DNA of 40,832 bases. Origin: Pedobacter sp. UBA5917. Its GTDB lineage: Bacteria; Bacteroidota; Bacteroidia; Sphingobacteriales; Sphingobacteriaceae. A program made the translations under genes and the position numbers. Shown here piece after piece: positions 1 to 9,769 of the stretch. The stretch's first letter is position 1; every line of letters starts with the position of its first letter. Location of the stretch: positions 1 through 40,832 of the forward strand of contig NZ_DJDT01000135.1 of the NCBI RefSeq assembly GCF_002432345.1, read 5' to 3'. The notes beneath the pieces were generated by a model, which was given only the letters and a program-made list of their open reading frames with translations, made no database searches and was not told the origin of the DNA.

Positions 1-976
1 AGCGGTTTCCGGCAGGAGTTACGGTACCACCATTACCATCAATACAGTTTGGTTTTACGGCAGTGGCAGATCCATACAGTACGGTAGAAATATCAGACAG
101 CTTACTTTGCGAATTGTTGGCTACATTATATACCATCGCACTAGCCAAGCCGTTGTTTTTTACATAATTGGCTACTGCAACCTGATCGTTATTTCCCAGA
201 TCGAAACCTAAACCTAATTTGCTTTTTGGTACACCAGCATTAATGTATGGTTGTAAACGGCCTGCGTAATTAGAAGAAAAGTAGGTTTGCTCAAATACAT
301 AGTCTAAAATATCACCTAATTTTTGATTGTTATAGGTCGAATTAAAATAATTTGCCTGATTAAAAGCTGCCATGGTAATCAATTTATCAGTACCCAACCT
401 CGCCCTTAAAGCAGCTGCTGCGAGTACAAGCGAGCCATCGTTTGCTGTACAGGAAGAATATTCATCATCGATATCGATTCCATCCAAACCATATTGCTGT
501 ACTGCATTGGCACATTGAATAGCAAAGGCATCAGCTTGTGCGTAAGAGGTAAAACAGCCCCAACCTGCATTCTGATGGTTGCCCAAAACATCTAGCACCA
601 CTTTTATTCCCAACGATTTTAGGTAAGCTACTTTGCCAGAATTTAAGGTTTCCTGTACCTGTGGATTGAAAGAAAGGGTTGGGGTGCCATTTACAGAATT
701 GATATTTGCCGCAAAAATTACAGAAACGCCAAATAACTGGGTTGCGGAAGCACCATAGGTGTAACAGCCAGGATTAACAAAATTGTTGCTGTTTACCTCT
801 ACATAGGCTGTCATAAATGGGCCTGTTAAGGCTAATGCAGAAGCGTTGGTAACGGCCCTTGCACTGCCTATGGTAGCTGATAAGTTGTTTTCTTTTTCGG
901 AATTGGCTTTTTTACAAGCGTACAACAAGGCGAAAGCTGTTAACAGCAATACGCCGAAAACGGTTAGTTTTCTCAT
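1..976 (-). CDS. GH18 endo-beta-N-acetylglucosaminidase (EndoH-like) lipoprotein, 3' end outside the window
   Basis: Translation from the ATG at 974-976 stays open to the left edge (325 residues seen), so the C-terminus is missing. The N-terminus is a lipoprotein signal ending LLYAC-KK, placing the enzyme on the outer membrane, probably surface exposed. The GH18 active-site motif DxxDxDxE is intact as D165-G-I-D168-I-D170-D171-E172; the DGIDIDDEY form is typical of the EndoH/EndoF group rather than ordinary chitinases. Family knowledge: these enzymes cut between the two core GlcNAc residues of N-glycans, with Glu as acid/base and substrate-assisted catalysis. It follows susD by 80 bp and so lies in the susCD operon. 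EndoH-class enzymes are about 300 residues, so little is probably missing. Confidence 0.85.
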   Translation of the reverse strand, partial: MRKLTVFGVLLLTAFALLYACKKANSEKENNLSATIGSARAVTNASALALTGPFMTAYVEVNSNNFVNPGCYTYGASATQLFGVSVIFAANINSVNGTPTLSFNPQVQETLNSGKVAYLKSLGIKVVLDVLGNHQNAGWGCFTSYAQADAFAIQCANAVQQYGLDGIDIDDEYSSCTANDGSLVLAAAALRARLGTDKLITMAAFNQANYFNSTYNNQKLGDILDYVFEQTYFSSNYAGRLQPYINAGVPKSKLGLGFDLGNNDQVAVANYVKNNGLASAMVYNVANNSQSKLSDISTVLYGSATAVKPNCIDGNGGTVTPAGNR

Positions 977-1056
977 AGTTTAAATTTTGGTTAGAAATTG
1001 GTTAGATATAAAAAAGGTAGGATAACCTGCGCTATCCTACCTGGGGTATTTGTGTG

Positions 1057-2685
1057 TTAGAAATTTGCTTTATCTAAATCCCACCATAATCTGGTACCTC
1101 CGTTGTCTGGTCCTGATAACAATGAAACTGCTTTTTGTACTTCAGTACGGTTGGTGCTATATTCGTTCTGAGAAAATGGCAATCTCCTAATCTGAACCGT
1201 AGTTGAAATAGAACCTCCACTGTTATTTTTAACAACAGGCAATAATTTAGGATATCCTGTTCTGCGGAATTCACTCCATGCCTCTTGTCCTTCCGGGAAA
1301 TTTGCTATCCATTTTTGGGTAATAATGCGTTCCAGTTTTTGTTCATTGCCTGCACTCTCGTCCCACTTAACAGTAATTGTTGATGGTACAGGTGCATTAT
1401 TTGCAGCGTTTAAAGGGTCAACATAAGCCGCAGGTGTACTTGTTGCATCTGCCAAATATGCAGTTGCATTAACACCCCATTGTGCAAATGATGTTTGTAC
1501 ACCTTGCTCATAAAGGGCTTGAGCGGTACCATTCGTATTATTCCAGCCCCTTAACGCAGCTTCCGAACGTAAAAAATATACTTCGGCAGCAGTCATTAAT
1601 ACCGGCGCAGTTTTTAAAGTATACGATGGTGTTCCATCTTTAAAGTTAAGTGTAGAATATTTTTCATATTTGAAAGCACCCACATCAGATCCGATACGGA
1701 TACCTTTATATTGACCGTTGGAAGCGTCATCAGTTGATTTATCCATGTATTTTGAAATGCGTGGATCGTTATACCCGCTCATGTAAGTTTGGATAGATGC
1801 ACCGATGCAGATATTGGCCCAGTTTTGTGAGATAAAAACCAAAGGATTACTGAAGTTGCCATTTGGTACACTTACCCTAACAATTTGGTTATTATCGGTA
1901 ATTACACCACCATTTGCCGGATCTAAAGCTTTTTCTCCCTGTGATTTAGCCAAGGCAGGATCTACTTTTACGATCCTTAAGGCTAATCTTAAACGAAGGG
2001 AATTTGCAAAACGTAGCCAGTTTTCGAATTCTGTACCTTTGTTCGTGCCATATACAAGATCCATTTTTGAAAAATCGAAAGGTAAAGATTTACCACCTGC
2101 TATAAATGTTTTTAGTGCTGCAGTGGCAGCATCTAAATCAGCAAAAAAGTTATTGTATACATCTTTTTGGCTATCGTAAGGTACACCGGTTGCACCATCT
2201 GTTAACGGACCAACTTTAGTGTATGGGATAGGGCCATAAATATCCGTTACACGGTGCATGCCCTCTACTTTTAAAATCTGCGCAATTGCCCAAATTCCAG
2301 GGTACTTGGTATTAACCTCTTGTCCCTTAAGAATATCAACATATCGCATAATATCCAGATAGCCCACTTTAAAAGGTTCAGTATTCCAACCTGATACTAA
2401 AGCATAATTTAAATTATTGTTACCGCTTGCAAAATTGATCTGGCTCATAAAATAGCCTGAATAGCAATCGGAGTTTAAATTTTGTTGCAATTGATAAGAA
2501 TTGGGGTCGCCGCCACCAGAGAAATTGTAAACCCCCATTTGTATATGTTTAAATGTGGTTTCCATGTTGATATCTACAGCTAAATTGCTGGTGTTGTATT
2601 CTTCAAAATTCTTTTTACAGGAAGTAGCAAAAAGAATAAGCATCCCTGACAAGATATATTTGGATATGAAATTAATACGTTTCAT
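1057..2685 (-). CDS. SusD/RagB-family glycan-binding lipoprotein
   Basis: 542-residue SusD-type protein with a lipoprotein signal (hydrophobic stretch ending LFATSC-KK; the following EE fits a surface export signal). The body has the helical SusD/RagB pattern and the late segment EAWSEFRRTGYP, common near the C-terminus of the family. It starts 30 bp after susC ends, and the two should form one outer-membrane complex in which SusD is the lid over the SusC barrel. Substrate is not readable from the sequence. The neighbouring GH18 and GH92 suggest a mannose-rich N-glycan. Confidence 0.9.
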   Translation of the reverse strand: MKRINFISKYILSGMLILFATSCKKNFEEYNTSNLAVDINMETTFKHIQMGVYNFSGGGDPNSYQLQQNLNSDCYSGYFMSQINFASGNNNLNYALVSGWNTEPFKVGYLDIMRYVDILKGQEVNTKYPGIWAIAQILKVEGMHRVTDIYGPIPYTKVGPLTDGATGVPYDSQKDVYNNFFADLDAATAALKTFIAGGKSLPFDFSKMDLVYGTNKGTEFENWLRFANSLRLRLALRIVKVDPALAKSQGEKALDPANGGVITDNNQIVRVSVPNGNFSNPLVFISQNWANICIGASIQTYMSGYNDPRISKYMDKSTDDASNGQYKGIRIGSDVGAFKYEKYSTLNFKDGTPSYTLKTAPVLMTAAEVYFLRSEAALRGWNNTNGTAQALYEQGVQTSFAQWGVNATAYLADATSTPAAYVDPLNAANNAPVPSTITVKWDESAGNEQKLERIITQKWIANFPEGQEAWSEFRRTGYPKLLPVVKNNSGGSISTTVQIRRLPFSQNEYSTNRTEVQKAVSLLSGPDNGGTRLWWDLDKANF

Positions 2686-2715
2686 GATTATTATTATGTT
2701 ATGGTTAAAACCTGA

Positions 2716-5700
2716 TTAAAAATTAGCGTTTAAGCTGATTCCGTAACTGCGTGTTGCCGGTGGCATAAATATATCTACACCCGAAAGGCCATTTCCTGTA
2801 GACATGGTCAACTCAGGATCATAAGGAGCTTTCTTGTAGAAATAAATTAGGTTTCTGCCTGTTAATGAAAGTTTCAGTGCACGTAAAAAACTATTTTTAA
2901 TATCGAAAGTATAACCTAATGCAACTTCTCTTAAACGTACTGTTGTTGCACTGTACATATATTCGCCCGATACACCTTCTCTACCGCCTACAGTTTGATA
3001 CCATTTATCCGCAGCAACAGTACTAACAGGTGTACCTGTAGGGCTCACACCGTTAACACTAACACCTCCAGCCAAACGGGCATCGCCACTGGCTTTCGAG
3101 ACACCATAAGAATCTAACATCGATTCAGTTACCGACATTACTTTTCCACCAAATTTTCCATCAACTAAAAAAGATAGGTTTATTTGTTTATAGGTGAAAT
3201 TGTTGTTCCAGCCCAATTGCCATTTTGGATTTGGATTTCCTAAGAACGTAAAGTCGCCACCCTGAACAATTGGTTTTCCATCAGCATCAATCATAATCCG
3301 GCCCTGAGCATCGCGCTGTAGCGTTTTACCATAAATATCACCAAATGATCCACCTACACTGGCAACTGATTGGTAGTTAGCACCCGATGCACCTGATAAA
3401 ATTGCTTTATTTACAGTTGGCGACAATTCGATTACCTTATTTCTGTTCATTGCAAAGTTTACCGATGAATTCCATTTAAGGTTTTCACTATTAAGTATAT
3501 TGTTTAGGCTAGCCACAAATTCGATACCCTGATTTTGGATATTTCCGGCATTTAAGTAGGCTGTACCATAAAATGAAGCTTCTGGCGCAGCGATCAGTAA
3601 GGTTTGATTATGTGTATTGGTTTTGTAGTAGGTAAAATCTAACCCTAATTTATTACCGAAAAATCTCCATTCTGTACCGATTTCGATAGATTTTGTTCTC
3701 TCAGGAGCTAAATCTGAGTATGGAGAAACCGATCCAAGCGGTGTTAAGCCCCCGGCTCCGATAGTTGCCAAAGGTTGTCTGCTTTGATAAGCCAGCGGTG
3801 CATTACCCACCTCAGCATATGAAGCACGTATTTTTGCAAAACTGATCGATTTTGGTAATTTGAATAATTGGCTAAGTATAGCATTTGCACCAACAGAAGG
3901 ATAAAAATACGATACCCCTTTTTTAGTGAAGGCTAAAGGTGATGCCCAATCGTTTCTGGCAGTTACATCTAGATATAAGGCTTCGTTATATGCAAGGTTT
4001 GCACTGGCAAATATAGATTGGAATTGTGTATGGTTTTCTTCAAGATCTCCGGTTGAAGAAGGGTCGGTAATTAAGTTTTGAAGGGTAAAAACATTTGGAT
4101 AAATTAGGCCGACATCACCTGATGAAGCAAAACGATTTCCCTCTGTTTTAGTATCTCTGATACTTGTACCAATTACTCCGGTTATTTTAAATTTTTCGCT
4201 GATAGATCCGTTAAAATTCGCCAATAAATCTGCGTATTTCTGAACATTTACACTATTCGAATAAGAATAACCGCCATTTGCCTTGGCAAGATACTGTGAA
4301 GTTCCGGCATACAATTTCTGATCGTAGATATCATTTATTCTATCAATACTTCCTCTTGCCTGAATATTAAACCATGAATTTACTTCGTATTTTAAATTTC
4401 CGTTTAATAAAATCCTATTTCTATTTAGGGTATTCAGGTTGCGGTTAACAATCCACCATGGATTTTGCTGTGTATCTTCGCTAAAGCTTTGAACACCGTT
4501 TGCACGACTCGTTGCAATCCAGTTTTGCTCGTTTAATAGCGTTAACGGATTTAAAGATTCGTATCCATTTTTGTACGGAGTAATATCTACACCTCTTGGA
4601 AATAGATACAAGCCGGTAAGTGGGTTAAAATAAAAACCTGCAAGCGGAGAATTTTCTATTTTCTGCGTTACATAATTTACACTTGCATCAGCCGTAAGTT
4701 TGTTATTGAAAAAATGACCGACTTCTTTAAAATTTAAATTATTACGGGTTAAATTATTATTCGGCTGAATACCACGCGCAGTAGTATTTGCATAAGAAAT
4801 GTAAGTTTGTGCTAATTTTGAACCTGCAGACAAACTAATTGAATTTGTGTAATTTGTTCCGGTTTGGAAAAAACTCTTCAGGTTATCATTCGATCCTGTT
4901 GTTGCAGCACCCCAGCTTTTGTACTGATCTGAAACACCATAAGAATTTTGAAACTCGGGTTTAAAAGCAGCCTCATCAAATGAAGCACCCGACGAAAAAT
5001 TAATTTCTGTTTTGCCTTCTTTCCCACTTTTTGTAGTTACAATAATAACCCCATTAGCTCCCTGACTACCGTAAAGTGCCGCAGCCGAAGCACCTTTTAA
5101 TATCGAAATATTTTCGATATCGTCGGGATTGAGGTTAGAAATCGGATCACCACCATCATAAGAGTTGGTGCCTCCATATGCACTTCCCGGCTGATTGGTT
5201 ACTGTATTATTCATTGGCACGCCATCAATTACGTATAATGCCTGATTGCTTCCAACCAATGATTTTGAACCCCTTAAAATTACTTTCGCCGAACCACCCA
5301 CGCCTGAAGAACTGGAAGAAATGGTTAAACCGGCAACTTTACCGTTTAATGAGTTTGCAAGGTTTGTACTTTTAACTTTTGTTAATTCCTCTCCTTTTAA
5401 TTGTTGCGTAGAATAAGTAACAGATTTTTCTGATCTTTTAATACCCAAAGCCGTTACTACAACAGTTTCCAGGTTTTTAGAATCAGTACCTAAAGTTACA
5501 TCGAGTGTAGTTTGTGTACCAACTGTTACTTCCTTACTCTGGTAACCGATAAACGAAAACACCAAAACATCACCGGTTTTAGCTGCAATGCTGTATTGAC
5601 CCGAATTATTGGATTGTGTTCCACCCTGGGCACCTTTTATGGTAATGGTTACGCCGGGAAGGGGGGCACCGGTTTCGTCTTTTACCGTTCCTTTAATCAC

Positions 5701-5823
5701 ATCCTGATAAACCGAATGGTAAGAAACTGCCCGTTTAAAATGATCTACTGGAGTAGCTGCATACAGACCTGCTGATGCGTAAAGCAATAAGCATGTGAGC
5801 TGTAGAGATTTTTTCATATTCAT
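2716..5823 (-). CDS. SusC/RagA-family TonB-dependent outer-membrane transporter
   Basis: 1035 residues: signal peptide (about 1-23), a carboxypeptidase-regulatory-like beta domain (about 42-112, with GTVKDETGAPLPGVTI), plug domain (about 120-265, with VIDGVPM and GSQGANGVIIVTTK) and a 22-strand barrel ending in an aromatic residue (NANF). There is no STN domain between signal and beta domain, so it should not signal to an anti-sigma/ECF pair, and none is encoded nearby. Two in-frame ATGs (5823 and 5817) both precede the signal peptide. It is first in the susC-susD-GH18 transcript. I found no consensus TAnnTTTG promoter in the 140 bp upstream. Confidence 0.92.
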   Translation of the reverse strand: MNMKKSLQLTCLLLYASAGLYAATPVDHFKRAVSYHSVYQDVIKGTVKDETGAPLPGVTITIKGAQGGTQSNNSGQYSIAAKTGDVLVFSFIGYQSKEVTVGTQTTLDVTLGTDSKNLETVVVTALGIKRSEKSVTYSTQQLKGEELTKVKSTNLANSLNGKVAGLTISSSSSGVGGSAKVILRGSKSLVGSNQALYVIDGVPMNNTVTNQPGSAYGGTNSYDGGDPISNLNPDDIENISILKGASAAALYGSQGANGVIIVTTKSGKEGKTEINFSSGASFDEAAFKPEFQNSYGVSDQYKSWGAATTGSNDNLKSFFQTGTNYTNSISLSAGSKLAQTYISYANTTARGIQPNNNLTRNNLNFKEVGHFFNNKLTADASVNYVTQKIENSPLAGFYFNPLTGLYLFPRGVDITPYKNGYESLNPLTLLNEQNWIATSRANGVQSFSEDTQQNPWWIVNRNLNTLNRNRILLNGNLKYEVNSWFNIQARGSIDRINDIYDQKLYAGTSQYLAKANGGYSYSNSVNVQKYADLLANFNGSISEKFKITGVIGTSIRDTKTEGNRFASSGDVGLIYPNVFTLQNLITDPSSTGDLEENHTQFQSIFASANLAYNEALYLDVTARNDWASPLAFTKKGVSYFYPSVGANAILSQLFKLPKSISFAKIRASYAEVGNAPLAYQSRQPLATIGAGGLTPLGSVSPYSDLAPERTKSIEIGTEWRFFGNKLGLDFTYYKTNTHNQTLLIAAPEASFYGTAYLNAGNIQNQGIEFVASLNNILNSENLKWNSSVNFAMNRNKVIELSPTVNKAILSGASGANYQSVASVGGSFGDIYGKTLQRDAQGRIMIDADGKPIVQGGDFTFLGNPNPKWQLGWNNNFTYKQINLSFLVDGKFGGKVMSVTESMLDSYGVSKASGDARLAGGVSVNGVSPTGTPVSTVAADKWYQTVGGREGVSGEYMYSATTVRLREVALGYTFDIKNSFLRALKLSLTGRNLIYFYKKAPYDPELTMSTGNGLSGVDIFMPPATRSYGISLNANF

Positions 5824-6396
5824 TATGAATAATTTTGAATAAGTATTTGGTTAATTGTTTGCCAACCTTTGGGATTTCCATCCATTAGGTTTATTGTTAA
5901 GAGTATTTTGCTTACAGAAATTGCCTACAAGGAAATTGAATTATTTTTATTTTTTTTTCATTGCGGTGTATAGAATCACGCAAAGGCAGAAAATGGCTTT
6001 TTTTTTAGCCACGGAGGCACGGAAAACAGTAGTATTTTTTATATGAAAGTTGTTATGCTGAGCGTAGCAAAGCATCTGTTAGTGATGAACCACTAGCACT
6101 GACAAAATGAGAATCCGTGACTAAACTTGTCAAAAGATCCTTCACTGCGTTCAGGATGACAGCATAAAAATTAATGGAATTAACTTAGATGCTCTCAGGT
6201 GGCTTAGGTGGTCAAAACAAAAATGAAAACTGAATTGTGTTCAGCTTAGAACAGTGTCAGATGGGAACATCTGACACCACGTAAGAACTTTTTTAAGCAC
6301 AACTCGGCCTACGGCTTTTGGCCTTGGCACTAAGACTTGCGTTAGAGTATGTATTTTAATATTAGACGTCGGACGGGACATCTGACACCACAAAAA
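5824..6396. other. 573-bp intergenic region between susC and the GH92 gene
   Basis: No gene is visible. The part near 5824 should contain the susC promoter, but no consensus box is recognisable. Around 6052-6165 is a diverged copy of the common genus repeat (ATGCTGAGCGTAGCAAAGCAT near 6055 and a partner arm ending GACAGCAT near 6165). Two related short palindromes lie at 6254-6277 and 6366-6390. Confidence 0.6.
6254..6277. repeat. Perfect 10-bp inverted repeat with a diverged second copy at 6366-6390
   Basis: GTGTCAGATG at 6254-6263 and CATCTGACAC at 6268-6277 flank a GGAA loop. The sequence at 6366-6390 has the same right arm (ACATCTGACACCAC) with a decayed left arm, just past the GH92 stop codon. 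The pair looks like a dispersed palindromic repeat. The second copy could help end GH92 transcription, but no T-run follows it on the minus strand. Confidence 0.6.
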
Positions 6397-9300
6397 CTAA
6401 TTAACACCCCAGTTATAATTCGGTTCGCTTCCCATCACCAGGCTAAGTTTACCACCTTTTAACAATTCTGAACTTGGGAAAGAAAAAGTATTTAACGTTT
6501 TACCGTTTAATGTTGCACTTTGGATATATTTATTTGCCCTTGAGGCATTTTTAGCTTCGATGGTGAATGATTTTCCTCTGCCATATTGATTACCGAGATC
6601 GATAACGACCTTGCTGAATAAAGGACTTCCGATTTCATACTGTGGATTGGTACTGCAACCGCCATCGGTTTGGAAAAGTCCTAACGATACCATGATAAAC
6701 CAGGCACTCATCTGTCCCTGATCTTCATCGCCGAGGTAGGCATTGGCAATATCAAAACCATAATACCTGTCGATAATTGCCCTGCTCCATTTTTGGGTGA
6801 GCCAAGGTTTTTGTACGAAGTTGAAAAGGAACGCAAAGTGCATCGATTGCTGGTTGCCCTGCATAATCGGATAATCCCAATAAGCATCGTTGGGGGCATT
6901 AAAACGCCATTTATAACTTTCGTTAAAACCCCAGTTTAATCTGTCGACAAATTTATCTTTTCCGATTATTCTGGCTAGCCCCTGTACATCCTGAGGAACA
7001 AAAAAGGTAAGCTGCCAGGCATTTCCCTCTACATAATGCTCGTTCGCACCAGATTTAAAAGGATCGAAATCCGGGAACCATGAACCATCTGATTTTCTCA
7101 TACGGGCGAAACCCGAAACGGTATCGATCACGTTTTTCCACCAGTTGCCGCGATCTGAAAACTCGGTGTATTCTTTGTTTTTTCCAAGCGATTTGGCAAA
7201 CTGGCCCACCGTCCAGTCATCGTAGGCATATTCTAAACTGTTGCTAAATCGCCCCTGATCATAAGGTACATACTTATGTTTCAGATAAGGTAACAGATCT
7301 TCATTACCGGCACGGCCGTTGCCAACTGTTGCTGCAGGTTGGGTCTGCATTTTGTAAACGGCCGAAAAAGCTTTCTGGGCATCATAATCACGGATTCCCA
7401 TCTGATAAGCCCCAACAATAAGCGGGATTTCGTGCTCGGCAACCATTACCGGGATATATTCCATACCTGCCGGTCCTTTTGCCAGGTAACCATTGGCATC
7501 GTACATGGCCAATTGCGATTTAACCCATCTCGACGACCATTCAGGCGTTACCAGATTCCAGAACTGGTTTAAATTCCAAAAGGTGTTCCAAAAGGCATCA
7601 CAGCCCAAAGCCACATCGTTAGCATTGGCAAATTTCCTTTTTTGCTCTGTTGCATCAATCCACGAGCCATCAGTATCGCTCCAGGTGTTCCGGCTGCATA
7701 AAGCACGGTACATATTATTGTAAAACCTGGTTTTTTCGCGGCTATCATCTGATGAAACAGCCACTCTATCCATTAATTTGTTCCAGGTAGCCACATGTGC
7801 AGCACGTACGGCTTCAAATTTCCAGCCGAAAGGTTTTTCTACCTCTTCGTTAAGGTTGCGCGATGCACCTTCAATACTCACCAACGAAATCCCTGAGCGT
7901 GCCTGTACTACATTATTCGTCCGTGTATCAAATTCTGCGTACATGCCGGCACCATCAACTGCTGTACCTGTTAGGTTGGTTCCGGTTACAGGTTTCCCAT
8001 TAATCCATCCACCTATTTTTTTGATATCCTGATCAAATTCGATCACAAAATTGACGGTATAATCCTGATCTACGCCTCCAGACCATGCGTTGGCTGTATG
8101 CTGTACGCTATAACCTTCTATGCGGCGCTTGCTCACCTGGTTAATCTGAAAGCTTTTGATCTTATAGTCGTACTCTGCCGGAACTTTTAAATCGATCATT
8201 ACCCTGCCATCTTTTGACCGTGGAAATGTATAACGCTGAAAGCCACACCTGGTTGTTGAAGTTAGTTCAGCCTTGATGCCATATTTTTTGAGCATCACTT
8301 TATAATATCCAACAGGTGCTTCCTCAGTACTTTTATCAATATCGGAGCGGTAGCCATCGTTTTGATTTTCCTGCGATCCGATCTGATATTTAATATCACC
8401 ATTTACAGGCATCATGCCCAGGCCTGCCATCGTCCATTCGTGGATATGGCTAAAAGTACCTATGCTTTCAATTGTTGGGTCGTAACCGGCCATCCATCCG
8501 GGGTTTTGGTTATCGGGACTTAATTTAACCATGCTAAAAGGCATCCACGGACCAGGGGCAATCATCCATCTTGAGTGCGCTGTGCCGATTTTGGTATCAG
8601 CATATCCTGCACTTGTTTTCAGGGGTTGATCCGAAGCCATAGCCGTACCCTCAGCAATGATTTTACCTACAGATATTACCTGCCAGGCCATTTTTTTAGG
8701 CTGTTTGGCTACAGGCATAGGTGCTTCCAGTACATAACGACCGGTATCAATCTGGCTCGTAAGTACAGTTTTTCCATTGATTTTTATCGAAATGGAAGGT
8801 TTATTGTCCAGATGTTCAATATCCACCAATAAAGGCTGTATTTTATTACCATTTTTGGATAAGGTGTAATTGGCTGCTTTTACATTTCTAACATATAAAT
8901 CCTGTGAGGCCAATGGATGTAATTCTGCTTTTCCCTCCAGTCTCACATCATCAAATACCAGCCACGAACCTTCCAGTATGGTTAATGTAATGGTATTGCC
9001 GCCCTGGTGTAACAAACCTTCCGGAATATCGATTTTATACACTTCTGCCTTTAAATCATTGGTATCTCCATAAATTCCCTTGTCTTTTTCGTTTGCTGGA
9101 AGGTGGAATTTAAAATCTTTTCCATTGATGATAACCTTAAATAAGGGTGGCTTTTTTCCATTGTATGCCAATATATCGGTAATGAACCGGAACTTCTCTG
9201 TAGGTTTAAATGGTTTTAGATCAAACAGTATATTGAGCTGGTGCGAGCGTATGCCCGAAGTAGGGCCGGTTCCGCCCCAGCCATCTGCCGTACCGGGCAG

Positions 9301-9543
9301 TACGTAAGGCCAATCGGTAGCAGGTTTTGATTTCCCTACCAGATAGTAACGGTCTTCCCAGCCAAAATCCTTTGCTAAAAACTGCTGATAATTTCCTGGT
9401 GCCAAAGCGAAGCCATCCGTTTTATTGTCTTTGTCGCCTATTTTCCATACCAGGTTATTTTGTGCGATGCTTAAAGCGGGAAAACTGATGGTGGCAAATA
9501 CGGCGAATAAAAGCTTGGCAAAACGGACTTTAAATTTATTCAT
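6397..9543 (-). CDS. GH92-family alpha-mannosidase with N-terminal sandwich domain
   Basis: 1048 residues from the ATG at 9541-9543, chosen because it directly begins a signal peptide (MNKFKVRF ... ALSIAQ); a further ATG at 9564 would add seven residues. After a roughly 180-residue beta-sandwich/CBM-like domain comes a GH92 core. Recognisable motifs are FSHIHEW, EGNAWQ (Glu839) and GDEDQGQMSAW (Asp939, Asp941). By family analogy the Glu is the acid, and the Asp pair holds the base of this calcium-dependent inverting reaction. The usual GNEPSHH motif reads GNQQSMH, so linkage specificity (1,2/1,3/1,4) is uncertain. No lipid anchor, so probably periplasmic. It has its own promoter at 9595-9625. 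Confidence 0.85.
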   Translation of the reverse strand: MNKFKVRFAKLLFAVFATISFPALSIAQNNLVWKIGDKDNKTDGFALAPGNYQQFLAKDFGWEDRYYLVGKSKPATDWPYVLPGTADGWGGTGPTSGIRSHQLNILFDLKPFKPTEKFRFITDILAYNGKKPPLFKVIINGKDFKFHLPANEKDKGIYGDTNDLKAEVYKIDIPEGLLHQGGNTITLTILEGSWLVFDDVRLEGKAELHPLASQDLYVRNVKAANYTLSKNGNKIQPLLVDIEHLDNKPSISIKINGKTVLTSQIDTGRYVLEAPMPVAKQPKKMAWQVISVGKIIAEGTAMASDQPLKTSAGYADTKIGTAHSRWMIAPGPWMPFSMVKLSPDNQNPGWMAGYDPTIESIGTFSHIHEWTMAGLGMMPVNGDIKYQIGSQENQNDGYRSDIDKSTEEAPVGYYKVMLKKYGIKAELTSTTRCGFQRYTFPRSKDGRVMIDLKVPAEYDYKIKSFQINQVSKRRIEGYSVQHTANAWSGGVDQDYTVNFVIEFDQDIKKIGGWINGKPVTGTNLTGTAVDGAGMYAEFDTRTNNVVQARSGISLVSIEGASRNLNEEVEKPFGWKFEAVRAAHVATWNKLMDRVAVSSDDSREKTRFYNNMYRALCSRNTWSDTDGSWIDATEQKRKFANANDVALGCDAFWNTFWNLNQFWNLVTPEWSSRWVKSQLAMYDANGYLAKGPAGMEYIPVMVAEHEIPLIVGAYQMGIRDYDAQKAFSAVYKMQTQPAATVGNGRAGNEDLLPYLKHKYVPYDQGRFSNSLEYAYDDWTVGQFAKSLGKNKEYTEFSDRGNWWKNVIDTVSGFARMRKSDGSWFPDFDPFKSGANEHYVEGNAWQLTFFVPQDVQGLARIIGKDKFVDRLNWGFNESYKWRFNAPNDAYWDYPIMQGNQQSMHFAFLFNFVQKPWLTQKWSRAIIDRYYGFDIANAYLGDEDQGQMSAWFIMVSLGLFQTDGGCSTNPQYEIGSPLFSKVVIDLGNQYGRGKSFTIEAKNASRANKYIQSATLNGKTLNTFSFPSSELLKGGKLSLVMGSEPNYNWGVN

Positions 9544-9587
9544 ACTAATGGGGGATGATATCATGGGTTACGCTATAAAACGATTTA

Positions 9588-9603
9588 ATATGTACAAACA
9601 TAT
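9588..9603. promoter_or_regulatory. 16-bp palindromic operator candidate, copy 1
   Basis: ATATGT-ACAA-ACATAT, a perfect interrupted palindrome. It is the exact reverse complement of the site at 9754-9769 and covers the -7 box of the minus-strand GH92 promoter. The GTAC-containing core recalls operators of GntR-type sugar regulators such as AraR. No such regulator is in this window, so the binding protein is unknown. Confidence 0.7.
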
Positions 9604-9625
9604 AAAGTGAAAAATTATAATCAAA
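9595..9625 (-). promoter_or_regulatory. Consensus Bacteroidota promoter of the GH92 gene
   Basis: On the minus strand TTTG (9625-9622), a 19-nt spacer, then TATGTTTG (9602-9595) match the TTTG / TAnnTTTG consensus exactly. The predicted leader to the ATG at 9543 is about 45 nt. Confidence 0.75.
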
Positions 9626-9731
9626 ATTAAAAACGTTAAAATGTATTTAAGCTGCTTTTATTCACTAATTTGACTGATAAATAGTTGATTTGTCAGACCA
9701 TATGTACTAAATAAATTTTTTGTTACAGCTA

Positions 9732-9762
9732 TTTGTAATTTAAATAAATGTGTATATGTTTG
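9732..9762 (+). promoter_or_regulatory. Consensus Bacteroidota promoter of the six-hairpin glycosidase gene
   Basis: TTTG (9732-9735), a 19-nt spacer, then TATGTTTG (9755-9762). Box sequences and spacing are identical to the divergent GH92 promoter. The predicted leader to the ATG at 9905 is about 135 nt, much longer than on the GH92 side. Confidence 0.75.
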
Positions 9763-9769
9763 TACATAT
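9754..9769. promoter_or_regulatory. 16-bp palindromic operator candidate, copy 2
   Basis: ATATGT-TTGT-ACATAT, the exact inverted copy of 9588-9603, overlapping the -7 box of the plus-strand promoter. An extra ATATGTAC half-site lies at 9700-9707 between the two. A protein bound here should block both divergent promoters, so both glycosidases are probably repressed together until a glycan-derived inducer appears. Confidence 0.7.

Noticed and set aside
1805..2179. Open frames opposite susD, susC, GH92, ppc and the kinase
   Set aside because: They lie wholly inside well-supported genes on the other strand and show no family motifs or signal sequences.
2716..5823. ECF sigma/anti-sigma control of susC
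   Set aside because: SusC has no STN domain and no sigma or FecR-like gene is in the window.
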